Part shown: piece by piece, positions 32,160-40,497 of the stretch | How positions within the stretch are numbered: position 1 is the first letter of the stretch | Layout of the letters: each line of letters starts with the position of its first letter | DNA from: Streptomyces griseoruber | GTDB taxonomy: Bacteria > Actinomycetota > Actinomycetes > Streptomycetales > Streptomycetaceae | Assembly (NCBI RefSeq): GCF_001514205.1 | Contig: NZ_KQ948770.1 | Location: 62,001-126,000, forward strand | DNA length: 64,000 bases | Direction of reading: 5' to 3' | Made by a program: the position numbers and the translations under genes | The notes under the pieces: generated by a model | Told to the model about the DNA's origin: nothing | Seen by the model: the letters and a program-made list of their open reading frames with translations, nothing else | Database searches by the model: none

Positions 32160-34637
32160 ATGGCAACGACCACACCGGCCGGTGTGCGGGCCCACGGCAG
32201 GCACGGGGGCGGGCACGACGCCCACGCCCCGATGACGCACCGGCAGATCATGGAGGCCCTCTCCGGCCTTCTGCTCGGCATGTTCGTGGCGATCCTGTCG
32301 TCCACGATCGTCTCCAACGCCCTCCCGGAGATCATCGGCGACCTCGGCGGCGGCCAGTCCGCCTACACCTGGGTGGTGACCGCCACCCTGCTGGCGATGA
32401 CCGCGACCACCCCGCTGTGGGGCAAGCTCGCCGACCTCTACGACAAGAAGGCGCTCGTCCAGATCGCGCTGGTCATCTACGTCCTCGGATCGGCGGCGGC
32501 CGGCCTCTCGCAGAACCCCGGCATGCTGATCGCCTGCCGTGTCGTCCAGGGCGTCGGCGTCGGCGGTCTCTCCGCCCTCGCGCAGATCGTGATGGCCGCG
32601 ATGATCTCGCCGCGGGAGCGCGGCCGTTACTCCGGCTACCTCGGCGCCACCTTCGCCGTCGCCACCGTCGGCGGCCCGCTGCTCGGCGGGGTCATCACCG
32701 ACACCTCCTGGCTGGGCTGGCGCTGGTGCTTCTACGTCGGCGTCCCCTTCGCCGTGATCGCGCTGATCGTGCTCCAGAAGACCCTGCACCTTCCGGTCGT
32801 GAAGCGGGACGTGAAGGTCGACTGGGCCGGCGCGTTCTTCATCTCCGCCGCCGTCTCCCTGCTGCTCGTCTGGGTCACCTTCGCGGGTGACAAGTACGAC
32901 TGGCTGTCCTGGCAGACGTACACGATGGTCGCCGGGTCGGTCCTGCTCGGACTGGTCTTCGTGTTCGTCGAGTCCAGGGCGAGCGAGCCGATCATCCCAC
33001 TGCGGCTGTTCCGCAACCGGACGATCACCCTCTCCTCCATCGCCTCGATGTTCGTGGGCGTGGCGATGTTCTCCGGCACGGTGTTCTTCGCCCAGTACTT
33101 CCAGCTCGCGCGCGACGAGTCGCCGACCATGTCCGGGGTGCTGACCATCCCGATGATCGGCGGTCTGTTCGTCTCCTCCACCGTCTCCGGGCAGTTCATC
33201 ACCCGCACCGGCAAGTGGAAGGCCTGGCTGGTCAGCGGCGGTGTGCTCATCACGGCGGGCCTCGGTCTGCTGGGCACCATCCGCTACGACACGGACTACT
33301 GGAAGACCGCGGTCTTCATGGCGCTGCTGGGTCTCGGCGTCGGCATGATGATGCAGAACCTGGTGCTGTCCACGCAGAACCAGGTGGAGCCGAAGGACCT
33401 CGGCTCGGCCAGCTCGACCGTCACCTTCTTCCGCTCCCTCGGCGGTGCGATGGGCGTCTCGGCGCTCGGTGCCGTCATGGCGAACCGCATCACCGACTAC
33501 GCCAAGGACGGCATCGCCGGTCTCGGCCCGAAGTACGCCGCGCTCGCGTCCGGTTCCAGCTCCTCCGGCACGATCCCGGACATGGACAAGCTGCCCGCGC
33601 CGCTGCGCACGGTCATGGAGGACGCGTACGGCCACGGCATCGCGGACGTCTTCCTGATCGCCTCGGCGCTGGCCCTGCTCGCCTTCCTGATCACGCTGTT
33701 CATCAAGGAGGTCCCGCTGCGGACCAAGGGCGCGCTGGCCCACGCGGCGGAGGGGGAGAGCGAGGCGCAGACCCCGGCCGAGGCCGAGGCCGCCGCGCCG
33801 ACCGAACCGCGGACGCCCAGCTGGGCCGCCGACACCGCCGACACCGCCGACACGCCCGTCCAGGAGTCCGGCGCCGCGGGTGTCCCGGTCAGCGGTTTCG
33901 TCCGGGGCGCCGAGAGCACGCCGGTCCCGCGGGCCGCCGTCACGCTGATCTCCCTGGCCGGACGCCAGCTGGGCCGGTCGGTCGCGCAGGCCGACGGCGC
34001 CTACGCGCTGGACACGCCCGGGACGGGGTCGTACGTCCTGATCGCCTCGGCGGACGGGTTCCAGCCGCAGGCGTCCACGATCGTCGTGCACGACGAGCCG
34101 CTCGCGTACGACATCCTGCTCGGCGGGACCAGCGGCCTCACCGGGGTCGTCCGGGCCACCGGGTCGGGTGCGGGCGTCAAGGACGCGATGGTCGTCGTCA
34201 CCGATGTGCGCGGCGAGCTGCTGGCCACCGCGGCCACCGGTGACCAGGGCGAGTTCGCCGTCACCGAGCTGGTGCCGGGTGCCGTGACCGTCGCGGTGAA
34301 CGCCGCCGGGTTCCGGCCGCGCGCCCAGCCGGTCGAGATCGGCGGGACCGGGGTGACCCGGGTGGAGGTCGGGCTGGACGCGGGCGCCCGGCTCCAGGGG
34401 GTCGTGCGGGCGCCGCACGGGCCGCTGGCCGACGCGCGGGTGACGCTCGTGGACGCGGCGGGCAACGTGGTGGGCACGGCCACGACCGGCGCGGACGGGG
34501 CGTACGCCTTCGCGGACCTGGACGGCGGCGAGTACACGGTCATCGCGACCGGCTATCCGCCGGCGGCCGGCGCGGTGACGGTGGCCGGGGCCGGCGTGGA
34601 CGGCCATGACATCGAGCTCGCCCACCCCGGCGAGTGA
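32160..34637 (+). CDS. DHA2-type MFS exporter fused to three carboxypeptidase-regulatory-like domains
   Basis: The 825-residue protein has a 14-helix DHA2 drug/H+ antiporter (residues of about 30-520: motif A GKLADLYDKKALVQ, antiporter motif C-like GGPLLGGVITDTSWLGWRWC, LVLSTQNQVEPKDLGSASST). An acidic linker with three ADT repeats follows, then three tandem CarboxypepD_reg-like beta-sandwich repeats starting near residues 579 (VSGFVRGAESTPVPRAAVTL), 659 (LTGVVRATGSGAGVKDAMVV) and 744 (LQGVVRAPHGPLADARVTLV). With 14 helices the tail should be cytoplasmic, which is unusual for this domain type. Ordinary DHA2 exporters are about 500 residues. It is cotranscribed with marR. The broken YceI gene downstream carried a similar domain. 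Confidence 0.9.
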   Translation: MATTTPAGVRAHGRHGGGHDAHAPMTHRQIMEALSGLLLGMFVAILSSTIVSNALPEIIGDLGGGQSAYTWVVTATLLAMTATTPLWGKLADLYDKKALVQIALVIYVLGSAAAGLSQNPGMLIACRVVQGVGVGGLSALAQIVMAAMISPRERGRYSGYLGATFAVATVGGPLLGGVITDTSWLGWRWCFYVGVPFAVIALIVLQKTLHLPVVKRDVKVDWAGAFFISAAVSLLLVWVTFAGDKYDWLSWQTYTMVAGSVLLGLVFVFVESRASEPIIPLRLFRNRTITLSSIASMFVGVAMFSGTVFFAQYFQLARDESPTMSGVLTIPMIGGLFVSSTVSGQFITRTGKWKAWLVSGGVLITAGLGLLGTIRYDTDYWKTAVFMALLGLGVGMMMQNLVLSTQNQVEPKDLGSASSTVTFFRSLGGAMGVSALGAVMANRITDYAKDGIAGLGPKYAALASGSSSSGTIPDMDKLPAPLRTVMEDAYGHGIADVFLIASALALLAFLITLFIKEVPLRTKGALAHAAEGESEAQTPAEAEAAAPTEPRTPSWAADTADTADTPVQESGAAGVPVSGFVRGAESTPVPRAAVTLISLAGRQLGRSVAQADGAYALDTPGTGSYVLIASADGFQPQASTIVVHDEPLAYDILLGGTSGLTGVVRATGSGAGVKDAMVVVTDVRGELLATAATGDQGEFAVTELVPGAVTVAVNAAGFRPRAQPVEIGGTGVTRVEVGLDAGARLQGVVRAPHGPLADARVTLVDAAGNVVGTATTGADGAYAFADLDGGEYTVIATGYPPAAGAVTVAGAGVDGHDIELAHPGE

Positions 34638-34713
34638 CCGACCGGCAATCGCTCCGGCCCGGTGCGGGGTTCGCCCCCGCGCCGGGCCGGTTCCAGTCGA
34701 GGAGCAGGTGAGA

Positions 34714-35455
34714 GGGGACTGACCGCGAGGATCCGCACGCGGGACGGCTGGGCCGTGTCGCACGCGGTCTCCCCCACTCTCGGCTTCGCCCGAGCGGGAG
34801 GCACCCCCCATCGGTGACCGACATGACCGGTGCGCAGGTGCTGCGGGCCGAGGCGGACGACGAGGGCGTCGTACGGGACGCGTCGGGGCTCGCGCCGGGG
34901 CCGTACACCGTGATCGTCACGGCCGTCGGGTACGGGCCCGTCCACGCGCTCGTCACCGCGAGCGGACGGGTGGACGTGGGCGGTGTGACGCTGAACCGGT
35001 GTGCGGGGCCGGTTCACCGACTTCTCGGCGGCGATCCAGATCGCCCCGGACGACGTCACCCGGTCACGGGTGGAGGCGGTGATCCGGGCGGACTCCATCG
35101 GCACCGGCAACGGCACGCGCGACACGCATCTGCGGTCGGCGGACTTCCTGGACGTGGCGAAGCACCCCGAGATCACCTACCGCTCGACCGGGCTCACGGT
35201 CGCGGGCCCGGACCGCTGGACCGTCCACGGGCGAGCTGTCCCTGCGCGGTGTCGTACGGCCCGTCGACCTGGACCTCGCCCACCTCGGCACCGGCGCCGA
35301 CCCCTGGGGCGGCACCCGCGCCGCCTTCCGCGCGACGGCCGAACTCCACCGCGAGGACGTCGCGATGAACTACAACCAGGTCGTCCGGGCGGGCATCGCC
35401 GCGATCGGTACGACGCCGAGGGTGGGGTCACCTACGGAGGCCGCGCCTCCGCCTA
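34714..35455 (+). pseudogene. YceI-family protein with N-terminal carboxypeptidase-regulatory domain, multiply broken
   Basis: The remains read LTARIRTRDGWAVSHAV, a 40-odd-base insertion, then VTDMTGAQVLRAEADDEGVV and APGPYTVIVTAVGYGPVHAL (the same kind of beta domain as in the exporter). After VDVGGVTLNRC the sequence jumps frame to GRFTDFSAAIQIAPDDVTRS and SIGTGNGTRDTHLRSADFLD then VAKHPEITYRSTGLTVAGPD RWTVHG (YceI lipocalin-like core). An extra G near 35230 shifts to GELSLRGVVRPVDLDL and AMNYNQVVRAGIAAIGTT, after which the C-terminus is lost. About 30 residues including the YceI start are deleted, and the ATG appears changed to AGG. Bases 34768-34812 are an inserted palindromic repeat. Confidence 0.85.
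34768..34812. repeat. Short palindromic repeat inserted in the YceI gene
   Basis: ctcccccactctcggcttcg cccgagcgggaggcacccccc is a sequence I recognise as an abundant Streptomyces intergenic repeat (C-rich flank, CTCGG-CTTCG-CCGAG stem, GGGAGG flank). Here it interrupts VSHAV|VTVTDMTGAQ within a coding region. Confidence 0.7.
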
Positions 35456-35465
35456 GGCTGACGGC

Positions 35466-35936
35466 ATGGCACCGAACATCGCGACCAACACCGCCGTCTC
35501 GCTCGACGAGCTGCTGGAGTTCGTACGACCCCGTCACCGCGCGATCCTGCTGACCCGGCGGGGTGACGGCGGGCCGCAGGGGTCGCCGCTGACCTGCGGC
35601 GTCGACGACTCGGGGCGGATCGTCGTCTCCACCTACCCCGAGCGGGCCAAGACGCGCAACGCCAAGCGGGACGAGCGGGTGAGCCTGCTCGTGCTGAGCG
35701 ACGACTGGGACGGACCGTGGGTGCAGATCGACGGGACGGCCGAGGTGCTCGACGTGCCGGAGTCCGTCGAGCCGCTGGTGGAGTACTTCCGGAACATCGC
35801 GGGTGAGCACCCCGACTGGGAGGAGTACCGGGCGGCGATGGTGCGGCAGGGGAAGTCGATCATCCGGATCACTCCGGTGCGGTGGGGGCCGGTCGCGACC
35901 GGCGGCTTTCCCGCTCGGCTTGTTTCGGGGGGCTGA
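35466..35936 (+). CDS. PPOX-class F420/FMN-dependent oxidoreductase
   Basis: The 156-residue split-barrel flavoprotein starts MAPNIATNTAVSLDELLEFV and contains HRAILLTRRGDGGPQGSPLT, CGVDDSGRIVVSTYPERAKT RNAKRDERVSLLVLSDDWDG (cofactor-binding strand pair) and VQIDGTAEVLDVPE. The pattern PQxSPLxxxVDxxGRIVVST..R.KTRN is that of the TIGR03618-type F420-dependent enzymes. Substrate unknown. ATG 35466 gives the full conserved N-terminus. It follows the YceI pseudogene by 10 bases. Confidence 0.9.
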   Translation: MAPNIATNTAVSLDELLEFVRPRHRAILLTRRGDGGPQGSPLTCGVDDSGRIVVSTYPERAKTRNAKRDERVSLLVLSDDWDGPWVQIDGTAEVLDVPESVEPLVEYFRNIAGEHPDWEEYRAAMVRQGKSIIRITPVRWGPVATGGFPARLVSGG

Positions 35937-35940
35937 TCTG

Positions 35941-36007
35941 CGGGTGCGGGTTCGTTGGGGCTGGTAGCGCCCACGCGGCGGAGCCGCATGTCGGTACAGC
36001 CCCGCGG
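35941..36007. repeat. 67-bp intergenic repeat, copy 2
   Basis: Gapless match to 23851-23917 over 67 bases, with the shared core cccacgcggcggagccgca. Like the first copy, it lies between convergent genes (PPOX and TetR). Confidence 0.65.
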
Positions 36008-36009
36008 CA

Positions 36010-36774
36010 CTAGCCGGCCTTCGCTGCCATGGCCTCGATGCCTGCGATCAGCAAGTCCAGGGCGTACTCGAAGTCCCTCTCCCACATCTCCTCGACCGTG
36101 TCGCCGCCCCGGGCCTCCATGATGTCCTCGCTCTCCTTGACGACGTCGGCGGCCTGGGGGGCCTGGATCACCGTGGTGAGGGCCTGGCGGAAGTAGGCGT
36201 CGGGGGTCAGGCCGACGGCCGCGGAGCGGGCGATGAAGTGGCCCTCGATCGTGCCGAAGCCGTACACGAACTGGAAGACGGAGGAGATGGCCGCCGCCAG
36301 CCCGTGGGTGGGCAGGCCGGTGCGGCGGACCACCTGCTGGACGGTGCGGGAGAACGCGAGGTTGTTCGGGCCGATGTTGAGGAACGTGCCCGCCAGCGGT
36401 GACACCCAGGGGTGGCGGACCAGCAGGGCGCGGTAGGAGCGGGCCAGGGCGCGCACCTGGTCGCGCCAGTCCTCGTCCTCGTCCGCCGGGTCGGGCAGCT
36501 CCATGCCCTCGAAGGTCGCGTCCAGGGCGAGTTCGAGGAGGTCGTCCTTGGTGTCGACGTACCAGTACACGGACATCGCCGTCACGTTGAGCTCGGCCGC
36601 CAGCCGCCGCATGGAGAACTTGGCGAGGCCCTCCGCGTCCAGCAGCCGTACGGTGACCTCGGTGATCCGGGTCCGGTCCAGCCCGGAGGGCTGGCCGCCG
36701 CCCCTGCCGCGCCGCCGTGCCTTGCCCTCCAGCCACACGCTGTGGTGCGGGGCGTCCTTGGCGGTCTCGGCCAT
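36010..36774 (-). CDS. TetR/AcrR-family repressor (TetR_C type)
   Basis: The 254-residue protein has an N-terminal HTH (RITEVTVRLLDAEGLAKFSM RRLAAELNVTAMSVYWYVDT KDDLLELALD) and an effector domain of the TetR_C (tetracycline-repressor-like) type, ending GIEAMAAKAG. A basic/glycine-rich stretch precedes the HTH. ATG 36774 is the only sensible start. A palindrome lies 31 bases upstream (see 36798-36823). Its target could be the nearby DHA2 exporter at 39073, since TetR_C repressors usually control such exporters, but the genes are 2.3 kb apart. Confidence 0.9.
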   Translation of the reverse strand: MAETAKDAPHHSVWLEGKARRRGRGGGQPSGLDRTRITEVTVRLLDAEGLAKFSMRRLAAELNVTAMSVYWYVDTKDDLLELALDATFEGMELPDPADEDEDWRDQVRALARSYRALLVRHPWVSPLAGTFLNIGPNNLAFSRTVQQVVRRTGLPTHGLAAAISSVFQFVYGFGTIEGHFIARSAAVGLTPDAYFRQALTTVIQAPQAADVVKESEDIMEARGGDTVEEMWERDFEYALDLLIAGIEAMAAKAG

Positions 36775-36797
36775 GGCAGGGCACCTTCCTCGTCGTC

Positions 36798-36823
36798 CGG
36801 TACGGGGAACTGTGTTCCGGTAC
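36798..36823. promoter_or_regulatory. Probable operator of the TetR gene
   Basis: GGAAC-TGT-GTTCC (36806-36818) is a perfect dyad set between direct repeats CCGGTAC (36798-36804 and 36817-36823). The site is 24 bases upstream of the TetR start codon, suiting autorepression. Confidence 0.5.
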
Positions 36824-36860
36824 TGAGGAAGATGCTAGGCCTGCCCGGGGCGGCCGGTGC

Positions 36861-37757
36861 TCAGCGCAGGGTGAGCGGGGTCTCGGAGTCGACTCGGGTC
36901 AGTTTCTCCGGGTTGCGGACGTAGTAGAGGCCGGTGATGCGGTCGTCCTCGAAACGGATCGCGACGACACCGTCGATCTCGCCGTCCACCCGCAGGACGA
37001 GCGCCGGGCTGCCGTTGACCATGGTGAACTCGCTGGTGAGGGTCGCCTGGTGCCGACGAGCGCCGCCGATGACGAAGCGGGCCACCTTGAGGGCGCCGGT
37101 GATCGGCCGGGGCGCGGCCTGCCTGAGCCCGCCGCCGTCGCTCAGCATGACGACGTCCGGGGAGAGCACGTCCAGGAAGCCCTGGAGGTCCCCGGTGGTG
37201 AGCGCGTGCTGGAACGACTCCAGGGCGGCCCGGGTCCTGCGCTCGGAGACCGCCTCGCGCGGGCGGCGGGCATCGACGTGCCGGCGGGCGCGGTGCGCGA
37301 TCTGGCGGACGGCGGCGGGGCTCTTGTCGACGGCGGCGGCGATCTCGTCGTAGCCGACGTCGAAGACCTCGCGCAGCACGAAGACGGCCCGCTCGGTCGG
37401 CGACAGCGTCTCCAGGACAAGCATCAGCGCCATCGACACGCTCTCGGCGAGTTCGACGTTCTCGGCCACGTCGGGGGTGGTGAGCAGCGGCTCGGGCAGC
37501 CAGGGGCCGACGTACGCCTCCTTGCGGCGGGTCAGGGTGCGCAGCCGGTTGAGGGCCTGCCGGGTGGTGATCCGGACGAGGTACGCGCGCCGGTCGCGCA
37601 CCTCGTCCAGATCGGCGTCGACCCAGCGCAGCCAGGTCTCCTGCAGCACGTCCTCGGCGTCGGCCGCCGAGCCGAGCATCTCGTAGGCGACGGTGAAGAG
37701 CAGGTTGCGGTGGGCGACGAACGCCTCGGTCGCCGGGTCGGTGGTGTGATCGTCCAT
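36861..37757 (-). CDS. ECF41-type RNA polymerase sigma factor with SnoaL-like C-terminus
   Basis: The 298-residue protein has ECF regions 2 and 4 (HRNLLFTVAYEMLGSAADAE DVLQETWLRWVDAD; FDVGYDEIAAAVDKSPAAVR QIAHRARRHV). An added ~110-residue SnoaL-like domain follows, with the DGGG motif (VMLSDGGGLRQAAPRPITGA) that ECF41 proteins use for autocontrol. No anti-sigma gene is adjacent, as expected for this group. ECF41 genes are typically next to a redox enzyme or decarboxylase; here an FAD oxidoreductase ends 31 bases upstream. GGGGGAGG precedes ATG 37757. Confidence 0.92.
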   Translation of the reverse strand: MDDHTTDPATEAFVAHRNLLFTVAYEMLGSAADAEDVLQETWLRWVDADLDEVRDRRAYLVRITTRQALNRLRTLTRRKEAYVGPWLPEPLLTTPDVAENVELAESVSMALMLVLETLSPTERAVFVLREVFDVGYDEIAAAVDKSPAAVRQIAHRARRHVDARRPREAVSERRTRAALESFQHALTTGDLQGFLDVLSPDVVMLSDGGGLRQAAPRPITGALKVARFVIGGARRHQATLTSEFTMVNGSPALVLRVDGEIDGVVAIRFEDDRITGLYYVRNPEKLTRVDSETPLTLR

Positions 37758-37787
37758 GTTCGGGTGCCTCCCCCGTCCGGGTGCGGC

Positions 37788-38996
37788 TCAGACCGTGTGT
37801 TCGGCGGTTGCCGGAGTGCCGTCGTGCTGGGCCCGCAGCTGCTCCTGGCGGCGCCTGCCTTCCTTGAACATCTTGTGCAGACGGTACGAGCCGGGCTTGC
37901 GGGCCTCGTCCGCCAGTTGCTTGACGGTGCCCTTGCAGATGAACTCCTTGACCTTGGCGCCGGACCGGCCGCCGAGGTGGATGCCCTTCGCGGCATCCTC
38001 CTTGTCGGCGAACTGGAAGATGCCGAAGCGTCGGCCCAGGCTGATGCACTGGCCGGCGAACCCGATGGTGAGGGTCGCGGGGCGCTCGCCGTCGATCCGG
38101 CTGAGGACCGTGTCGGCGGCGTGGGCGCCCAGCGGGCCCGCGGCCTGGCAGCTCATCCGCAGCGGCAGGTCCGAGGGCGCCGCCGAGTCCCCGGCCGCGA
38201 CGATGTGCGGGTCGTCGACGCTGGTCAGCGTCTCGTCGGTGAGCAGACGGCCGAGGGCGTCGGTGCTCAGGCCGCTGCGTACGGCCAGGTCCGGCACCCC
38301 GAAGCCGGCGGTCCAGACGGTGACCTCGCTCGGCAGCTCACGGCCGTCGGCGAGCCGTACGGCGTCCCGGGTCACGGCCGTCACCTTCGTGCCGGGGCCG
38401 TCGAGGACGGTCACCCCGAGCGCGGCCAGCCGTCCGGCGACCGAGCGCCGGCCCCGCGGGTGCAGGTAGGGGCCGAGGACCCCGCCGCAGACCAGGGTCA
38501 CCGCGCGGCCCTGCTCGGCCAGCTCGGCGGCGGTCTCGATACCGGTCGGGCCGGCTCCGACGACGGTCAGCGGGGCCTTCGCGGACGCGGCCTCGACGAC
38601 CGGCCGCAGTCGCCAGGCGTCCTCCAGGGTGGCGATCGGGTGGGCGAACTCGGCCGCTCCGGGCACGCGCGGGTCGGCGCTGCCGCTGCCCACCGCGTAG
38701 ACCAGGTGGTCGTAGCGGACGGTGCCGCCGTGCTCCAGCGTCAGGGCGCGGCCGGCCGCGTCGATCCGGGTCACGGTGTCGACGACCAGCCGGACGCGCT
38801 CGCCGAGGACCTCCTTGTAGTCGGTGACGGCGGCATGGGTCCCGGCCACGAGCTGGTGCAGCCGGATCCGCTCGACGAAGGACGGGCGCGGGTTGATCAG
38901 CGTGACGTTCACGTCGTCGCGGCTCGTCAGGCGGTTGGCGGCCATGACGCCGGCGTAGCCCCCGCCGATCACGACGACTTCGGTGTTCTCGCTCAC
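37788..38996 (-). CDS. FAD-dependent NAD(P)H oxidoreductase (NDH-2-like)
   Basis: The 402-residue protein shows two dinucleotide-binding folds: VVVIGGGYAGVMAANRL (FAD) and LTVVGAGPTGIETAAELAEQ (NAD(P)H). The FAD-closing motif is DPHIVAAGDSAA. Layout and length fit type II NADH dehydrogenase/AIF-like enzymes; there is no obvious C-terminal membrane anchor. GTG 38996 is preceded by GGAGGAGA, and the open frame upstream is not family-like. It is cotranscribed with the ECF41 gene 31 bases downstream, and a matching ECF41-type promoter lies just upstream, so the pair is probably a self-controlled regulon. Confidence 0.9.
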   Translation of the reverse strand: MSENTEVVVIGGGYAGVMAANRLTSRDDVNVTLINPRPSFVERIRLHQLVAGTHAAVTDYKEVLGERVRLVVDTVTRIDAAGRALTLEHGGTVRYDHLVYAVGSGSADPRVPGAAEFAHPIATLEDAWRLRPVVEAASAKAPLTVVGAGPTGIETAAELAEQGRAVTLVCGGVLGPYLHPRGRRSVAGRLAALGVTVLDGPGTKVTAVTRDAVRLADGRELPSEVTVWTAGFGVPDLAVRSGLSTDALGRLLTDETLTSVDDPHIVAAGDSAAPSDLPLRMSCQAAGPLGAHAADTVLSRIDGERPATLTIGFAGQCISLGRRFGIFQFADKEDAAKGIHLGGRSGAKVKEFICKGTVKQLADEARKPGSYRLHKMFKEGRRRQEQLRAQHDGTPATAEHTV

Positions 38997-39031
38997 GGTG
39001 TCTCCTCCGGTTCCAGGGGGTTCGGCCACAA

Positions 39032-39058
39032 GACACCGGGGGCCCGCTCCGTGTGACA
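39032..39058 (-). promoter_or_regulatory. Candidate ECF41 promoter upstream of the oxidoreductase gene
   Basis: On the minus strand TGTCACA (39058-39052) and TGTC (39035-39032) are separated by 16 bases. Published ECF41 promoters, as I recall, are TGTCACA-N16/17-CGTC; only one base differs. It lies 36 bases upstream of GTG 38996. Confidence 0.6.
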
Positions 39059-39072
39059 GCGGGTGATGCAGG

Positions 39073-40461
39073 TCACATGAGAGCGGGCTGTTTCTCCTTG
39101 TCCGCCCTGCGCAGCAGCCCCGCCGCCACCAGTCCTCCGCCCAGCACGGCGACCGCCCCCACCAGCAGGCCCGCGCCGAGCCCGTCCGACAGCGACTTGC
39201 CCGAGGTCAGGGAGGAGCTGAGTACGGCGCCCAGGACGGCGACACCGAGACCGTTGCCGAACTCCGCCAGCGTGCCGTTGACGCCCGCGCCCACGCCCGC
39301 CTTCTCGGGCGGTATCGCGCTCATGACCGCGTGGGCCATGGCCGGGTTGGCGACCGCGCAGCCGACGCCGATGAGCACCAGACCGGCCGCGACACCGCCG
39401 TATCCCTCGCCGCTGAACGCGATCGAGACGAGCCCGACCGCCATCAGCACCATGCCGGCCAGCACCGCCGGCGGGGCCCCGAGCCGCACGGTCGCCTTCG
39501 CCGCCAGCCCGCTGAAGTTGAGCACGACGACGGTCAGCGCCAGCGGCGCGGTGCGCAGGCCCGCCTCCAGGGGGCCGTATCCGAGGACGGACTGGAGGTG
39601 CTGGGTGAGCAGGAAGAGCGCGCCGCCCATGCCGAAGGTGATCAGGACGGCCCCGCCGACCGCGCCGGTGAACCGGCGGTCGCGGAAGAACGCCAGGTCG
39701 AGCATGGGGTACGGGATCCGGCTCTCCCAGCGGGCGAACAGCGTGAGGACGACGGCGGCGACCGCCGCGCTCACCAGCACCCGGGCCGAGGTCCAGCCGT
39801 GGGTGGGGCCGGAGATGATCGCGAGGACCAGCGAGGCCATGCCGATCGTGGACAGGAGCGCGCCGAGCAGGTCGGGGCGGTCGCCCTGGGGGTTCCTGGA
39901 CTCGGGGACCAGGGCGAGGACCGCCACGAGCGCGAGCGCCGCGACCGGCAGGTTGATCAGGAAGATCGCGCCCCACCGGAAGTGGTCGAGCATGAAGCCG
40001 CCGACGAGCGGGCCGGTGGCGAAGCCGAGCGCGTTCACCGCGGCCCAGATCCCGATCGCCCGGGGCTGCTCCTCGGGCGCGAAGATCTGCATCGCCACGG
40101 CGAGGGTGGTGGTGAGCAGCAGCGCGCCGCCCACGCCCATGCCGGCCCGGGCGGCGATCAGTTGCGCGGAGGTGGTGGCGAACCCGGCCACCGCCGAACC
40201 CGCGCCGAACAGGGCGAGGCCGGTGGCCAGCATCTTCTTTCGGCCGTAGCCGTCGGCGGCGCTGCCCGCGGTGAGCAGCAGACCGGACTGGACGAGCGAG
40301 TACGCGTTGATCATCCACTGGATGTCGGCGGTGCTCGCGTCCAGCTCCCGGGTGAGGGAGGGGATCGCGACGTTCAGGATCGTGTTGTCGAGCAGCACGG
40401 TGAGCTGCGCGAGACAGATCACGGCGAGGATCAGCCAGCGCCGGGGGTGGGAGGTAGTCAC
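39073..40461 (-). CDS. DHA2-type MFS multidrug exporter
   Basis: The 462-residue protein has 14 predicted helices and the DHA2 start ILAVICLAQLTVLLDNTILN VAIPSLTRELDASTADIQWM. It also has motif A (GSAADGYGRKKMLATGLALF) and the motif C region FATGPLVGGFMLDHFRWGAI. Its role is probably proton-driven efflux of drugs or metabolites. GTG 40461 lies one base from a perfect operator-like palindrome, so its transcription start may be at or very near the start codon (leaderless). No regulator is directly adjacent; the TetR at 36010 is a candidate. Confidence 0.93.
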   Translation of the reverse strand: MTTSHPRRWLILAVICLAQLTVLLDNTILNVAIPSLTRELDASTADIQWMINAYSLVQSGLLLTAGSAADGYGRKKMLATGLALFGAGSAVAGFATTSAQLIAARAGMGVGGALLLTTTLAVAMQIFAPEEQPRAIGIWAAVNALGFATGPLVGGFMLDHFRWGAIFLINLPVAALALVAVLALVPESRNPQGDRPDLLGALLSTIGMASLVLAIISGPTHGWTSARVLVSAAVAAVVLTLFARWESRIPYPMLDLAFFRDRRFTGAVGGAVLITFGMGGALFLLTQHLQSVLGYGPLEAGLRTAPLALTVVVLNFSGLAAKATVRLGAPPAVLAGMVLMAVGLVSIAFSGEGYGGVAAGLVLIGVGCAVANPAMAHAVMSAIPPEKAGVGAGVNGTLAEFGNGLGVAVLGAVLSSSLTSGKSLSDGLGAGLLVGAVAVLGGGLVAAGLLRRADKEKQPALM

Positions 40462-40462
40462 G

Positions 40463-40497
40463 CTCTACACCGTAGAGTCATTGCTATACACCGTACA
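40463..40497. promoter_or_regulatory. Operator-like palindrome pair at the DHA2 exporter start
   Basis: CTCTAC-ACC-GTAGAG (40463-40477) is a perfect dyad with 6-bp arms. A related imperfect copy, CTATAC-ACC-GTACAA, follows at 40484-40498, with the same ACC centre and 21-bp spacing (two helical turns). Such doubled sites suit a TetR-type dimer of dimers. Confidence 0.6.

Noticed and set aside
32010..34811. 933-codon minus-strand frame over the MFS exporter
   Set aside because: Its translation is Arg/Gly/Asp filler, antisense to a clear transporter with family motifs.
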